Positions 18,013-21,649 of a DNA stretch of 21,649 bases are shown here, in pieces; within the stretch, counting starts at the first letter, position 1; the number at the start of each line of letters is the position of its first letter. The DNA is taken from the NCBI GenBank assembly GCA_035513275.1, contig DATKCJ010000465.1, positions 1-21,649 of the forward strand, written 5' to 3'. Origin of the DNA: DATKCJ01 sp035513275. Its GTDB lineage: Bacteria > Verrucomicrobiota > Verrucomicrobiia > Opitutales > Opitutaceae. The notes under the pieces are model-generated. The model was not told where the DNA came from. It saw only the letters and a program-made list of their open reading frames with translations, and did no database searches. The position numbers were made by a program, and so were the translations under genes.

Positions 18013-19443
18013 ATGAACCCTAGCACCCCTCCCCAACGCACCAGCACGCTCAAGCTCGCAGCCATCGCGACCGCCGCCGCGCTCGTCATCTGCCTCGTGC
18101 TTGCGCTGTTGATCAACATCCTCGAGCGCAAACAGGAGGCGAAGAACCCGTTCTTCCGCGTTGTCGAGCTCGACGACAACACGGTCGATCCTGAGGTATG
18201 GGGAAAAAACTTTCCCTTCCAATACGACGACTACAAGAAGACCGTCGACCAGGTTCGCACGCGCTACGGCGGAAGCGAGGCGCTGCCTCGCACGCCGACG
18301 GATGTGGACCCGCGCAGCGTCGTTTCCCAATCGAAGATCGAGGAGGACCCACGTCTGAAGCGCATGTGGGCTGGATACGCGTTCGCACTCGATTTCCGCG
18401 AAGAGCGTGGCCACGCCCACATGCTCGAGGACCAGACCTTCACCGGCAGGCAAGCCGTTCAGCAGCCGGGCACCTGCCTAAACTGCCACGCCTCTACCTA
18501 CACCGCGCACATGAAGCTCGGCGATGGCGACCTCATCAAGGGCTTCGAGCGGATGAACCAGATGCCGTTCGACGAGGCGCGCAAACAGGTCGAACACCCG
18601 ATCACCTGCATCGATTGCCACGACTCACAGACGATGGCGCTGCGCATCACGAGGCCCGCGTTCATCGAGGGAATCCGAGCACTGAAGGCATCGCAGGGCA
18701 TCCCGGATTACGACGTGAACATATCCGCGACGCGTCAGGAGATGCGCTCCATGGTGTGCGCGCAGTGCCATGTGGAATACCATTTCAAGGGCCCAGAGAA
18801 GCGCCTCGTGTTTCCCTGGGACCGCGGCGTCAGCGTCGATTCCATCCAAGCCTACTACGACGAAGCGGGTTTCAAGGACTGGACCCACGCCGAAACCGGA
18901 GCGCCGATGCTCAAGGCCCAGCATCCCGAGTTTGAGATGTGGTCGCAGGGCATCCACGCTCGTTCGGGCGTGAGCTGCGCGGACTGTCACATGCCCTACA
19001 TGCGCGTCGGCGCGCACAAGATCAGCGATCACCACGTCCGTAGCCCGGTGCTGAACATCAACCGCGCCTGCCAGGCCTGCCACAAGTGGTCCGAAGAGGA
19101 ACTGCGCCAGCGCGTCGAGACGATTCAGAACAGGACGCACAGGATGCGTGAAGTCGCAATGGACGCGCTCATGGACCTGATCACAGACATCAAGGCGGCG
19201 ATCGACGCGGGTGCGTCCGACGCAGCGCTCGCCGAGGCGCGCGACTTCCAGCGAAAGGCGACTTTCTACCTCGACTTCGTCGAGGCCGAAAACTCCACGG
19301 GCTTCCACGCACCGCAGGAGTCCGTGCGGATTCTCGGCGAGTCGATCGACTTTTCGCGACGCGGCCAGCAGGCGCTCCGACGCGCGGGCGCAAGCGCAAC
19401 GACGGCGTTCGCCGATCCACCGCCGCTCGCACGCGGAGAGTGA
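18013..19443 (+). CDS. nrfA: Ammonia-forming cytochrome c nitrite reductase (five haem), CxxCH active-site form
   Basis: NrfA reduces nitrite to ammonium by six electrons outside the cytoplasmic membrane. With the start at 18013 it has 476 residues and an uncleaved-looking N-terminal membrane segment or signal (~14-35). Five haem motifs are present: CLNCH (155-159), CIDCH (199-203), CAQCH (249-253), CADCH (322-326) and CQACH (353-357). The first is at the position of CWSCK in E. coli NrfA, so the active-site haem would have His in place of Lys. Catalytic residues appear kept: R132 (RGHA), Y256 (CHVEY) and H304 (KAQH). Calcium ligands E255, Y256, K301 and Q303 also match. The C-terminal ~100 residues form the long helices used for dimer contacts. 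nrfH upstream supplies electrons. Confidence 0.95.
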   Translation: MNPSTPPQRTSTLKLAAIATAAALVICLVLALLINILERKQEAKNPFFRVVELDDNTVDPEVWGKNFPFQYDDYKKTVDQVRTRYGGSEALPRTPTDVDPRSVVSQSKIEEDPRLKRMWAGYAFALDFREERGHAHMLEDQTFTGRQAVQQPGTCLNCHASTYTAHMKLGDGDLIKGFERMNQMPFDEARKQVEHPITCIDCHDSQTMALRITRPAFIEGIRALKASQGIPDYDVNISATRQEMRSMVCAQCHVEYHFKGPEKRLVFPWDRGVSVDSIQAYYDEAGFKDWTHAETGAPMLKAQHPEFEMWSQGIHARSGVSCADCHMPYMRVGAHKISDHHVRSPVLNINRACQACHKWSEEELRQRVETIQNRTHRMREVAMDALMDLITDIKAAIDAGASDAALAEARDFQRKATFYLDFVEAENSTGFHAPQESVRILGESIDFSRRGQQALRRAGASATTAFADPPPLARGE

Positions 19444-19467
19444 GTGCTCTCGCGATACGAACAAATT

Positions 19468-19543
19468 GGTAGGGGCGCTTATCCTTAAGCGCCCTCTTCT
19501 TCGCGGGCGGACCGAAGGGCGGTTAAGGATAACCGCCCCTACC
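19468..19543. repeat. Double-hairpin inverted repeat element (REP/BIME-like)
   Basis: Arm 1 (19468-19494) and arm 2 (19517-19543) are 27-nt inverted copies that differ at two positions. Each arm is also a hairpin by itself: GGGCGCTTA-TCCT-TAAGCGCCC (19473-19494) and GGGCGGTTA-AGGA-TAACCGCCC (19517-19538), both perfect 9-bp stems. The two differences between arms are compensatory within each hairpin (C-G against G-C). The outer ends read GGTAGGGG and CCCCTACC. This resembles dispersed palindromic elements with GTAGGGGCG ends in several bacterial groups. It lies 24 bp after the nrfA stop, between convergent genes, and may also stop transcription although no T-run is present. Confidence 0.75.
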
Positions 19544-19558
19544 TTGGAGATGCTTCCT

Positions 19559-20083
19559 TCACTCTTTCGCCGGCGCCGCCTTCTTGACGTAGTGCCCGTC
19601 GAACACCGTCTGCCAAGTCGTGCCGCTGTCTGATGACTGCTCCCAGTGCTGGCGCACCGAGCCGTCTTCGTTCGGTGTCCACGTGATGCGCTGGTGAACT
19701 TCACCACCGGCTTGGTTCAGCGTCGTGCCGGAGAGCACCATTTTCCCATCGACGATGCCGCCGCTCAGTTCGAGCACGGCTCCGGCCGTGTCGACCCAGA
19801 ACTGTTTCCACTTCTTCGCGACCACGTCATAGCTGTTCAGGCTCTTGCCCGAGAAATTGCCCGCAGCGCTCGTCCAGTTCTCGAGCAACGCCCGACCGTT
19901 GTTGATGGAAACGATGCTGTTGTTGCCCGCGACTTTTCCATCAGGTTGCGTGACTTCCCATTCGCCAATCCAGAAATCGAACTGCGACGCCTCGGGCGGC
20001 AGCGGCTGCTGTTGCGCGACGATCACCAGCGCGGCGAGGCACGAAAGCGCGCACGCGAACGCGTGTCTAACCGGGGTCTTCAT
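19559..20083 (-). CDS. Small secreted protein, lipocalin/DUF1579-like
   Basis: This 174-residue protein has an N-terminal signal peptide (hydrophobic ~8-23, likely cleavage near AQQQ). The mature part begins with FDFWIGEWEV (35-44), then GRALLENW (63-70), SLNSYD (81-86), KWKQFWVD (91-98), DGKMVLSG (112-119), RITWTPNEDGSVRQ (132-145) and FDGHY (161-165). This series of short beta strands with Trp and Gly resembles the DUF1579 and related lipocalin-like families; no function is established for them that I could assign. It stands alone: convergent to nrfA, and 62 bp downstream of argG on the same strand. It could be read through from argG or have its own promoter, but a hairpin (20098-20127) lies between. 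Confidence 0.82.
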   Translation of the reverse strand: MKTPVRHAFACALSCLAALVIVAQQQPLPPEASQFDFWIGEWEVTQPDGKVAGNNSIVSINNGRALLENWTSAAGNFSGKSLNSYDVVAKKWKQFWVDTAGAVLELSGGIVDGKMVLSGTTLNQAGGEVHQRITWTPNEDGSVRQHWEQSSDSGTTWQTVFDGHYVKKAAPAKE

Positions 20084-20097
20084 GCGCCAACGCTGAC

Positions 20098-20127
20098 ATC
20101 CGGGCCGCGGCTCCGCAACGCCCGGAT
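20098..20127 (-). terminator. Strong hairpin after argG, possible terminator
   Basis: ATCCGGGC (20098-20105) and GCCCGGAT (20120-20127) form a perfect 8-bp inverted repeat, with a GCGG/CCGC inner stem possible. It starts about 20 nt after the argG stop and ends about 15 nt before the start of the next minus-strand gene. There is no T-run, so it may stop transcription weakly, protect the argG 3' end, or affect translation of the next gene. Confidence 0.4.
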
Positions 20128-20145
20128 TCGCAACGCCGCGTCGAA

Positions 20146-21368
<1,223 letters not shown>

Positions 21369-21372
<4 letters not shown>

Positions 21373-21649
21373 GGTGATTCCTTTGCGTTCGAAAGTTTGG
21401 CGAGTTCGGCGACGATTGCTTTCTGAGCGTGCAGCCGGTTCTCAGCCTGGTCGAAAATAACGGAGCGCGGCGAGTCGAGCACCTCCTGCGTGACTTCCTT
21501 GCCGGCGTAGGCAGGCAGGCAGTGCATGAACAACGCGTCGGGCTTCGCCGCGCTGAGGAGCAGCGCTGTCACCGAGTAGGGCCGCATCCGCGCGACGCGC
21601 TCCGACTCCTCGATCTCCTTGCCCATGCTCACCCAGACATCGGTGTAGA
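21369..21649 (-). CDS. argF: Ornithine carbamoyltransferase, C-terminal part (runs off the window)
   Basis: ArgF makes citrulline from ornithine and carbamoyl phosphate. Only the last ~93 codons are present; the gene enters from the right edge. It reads YTDVWVSMGKE at the edge, the DVWxSMG motif of the family, followed by the ornithine-site motif MHCLPAYAGKEVT and a final ENRLHAQKAIVAEL helix. The next gene, argG, starts within its stop codon. The product of CarB is its substrate, though carB is about 12 kb away in a different unit. Confidence 0.95.

Noticed and set aside
16998..18182. 394-codon minus-strand frame
   Set aside because: It is antisense to mlaD, nrfH and the start of nrfA, all of which have firm motifs.
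18625..19707. 360-codon minus-strand frame
   Set aside because: It is antisense to nrfA and runs across the double-hairpin repeat.

Overview
The window looks like part of a chromosome from a verrucomicrobial bacterium, most likely Opitutaceae-like. Three things suggest this: the 5' end of a 16S rRNA gene at the left edge has the form AATGAACGCTGGCGGCGTGG, protein-coding DNA is GC-rich, and strong Shine-Dalgarno sites are scarce. The assignment is inference from recall; no database was searched.

Layout. Positions 1-92 hold the first ~90 nt of a 16S rRNA gene on the minus strand. Its leader follows (boxA-like site, two perfect hairpins, a possible promoter), then ~400 bp with no convincing gene. 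Next come a DEAD-box RNA helicase (minus, 713-2203) and, divergent from it, a response regulator-PAS-PAS protein ending in a histidine-kinase-like DHp segment with no ATPase domain (2331-3662). A Cu+-type P1B ATPase without metal-binding domain follows (3757-5775). Convergent to it, on the minus strand, are carB (5792-9022), a degenerate NtrC-family regulator (9149-10441) and a pilC/gspF-type gene (10496-11707). A tRNA-Gly(TCC) gene and the 16S rRNA methyltransferase gene rsmE lie on the plus strand; a second methyltransferase gene, rsmD, converges on rsmE from the minus strand.

From 13566 to 19443 everything is on the plus strand. A secreted protein of about 19 W-P-[FL]-[FYL]-type repeats starts a tight cluster with an MlaE permease, MlaF ATPase and MlaD-like MCE protein, which together should form a lipid transporter. 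Next is the nitrite-ammonification pair nrfH-nrfA, with a possible leaderless promoter. An unusual double-hairpin repeat (19468-19543) separates nrfA from a small secreted lipocalin/DUF1579-like gene on the minus strand. The right end is an argF-argG pair (minus), with the stop of argF overlapping the start of argG. carB, argF and argG all serve arginine synthesis, but carB is not in the same operon.

The least explained items are the WPF-repeat protein coupled to the Mla/MCE genes, the double-hairpin repeat with compensatory changes, the NtrC-like regulator that has lost the GAFTGA loop and Walker B acid pair, and the ATPase-less sensor protein.
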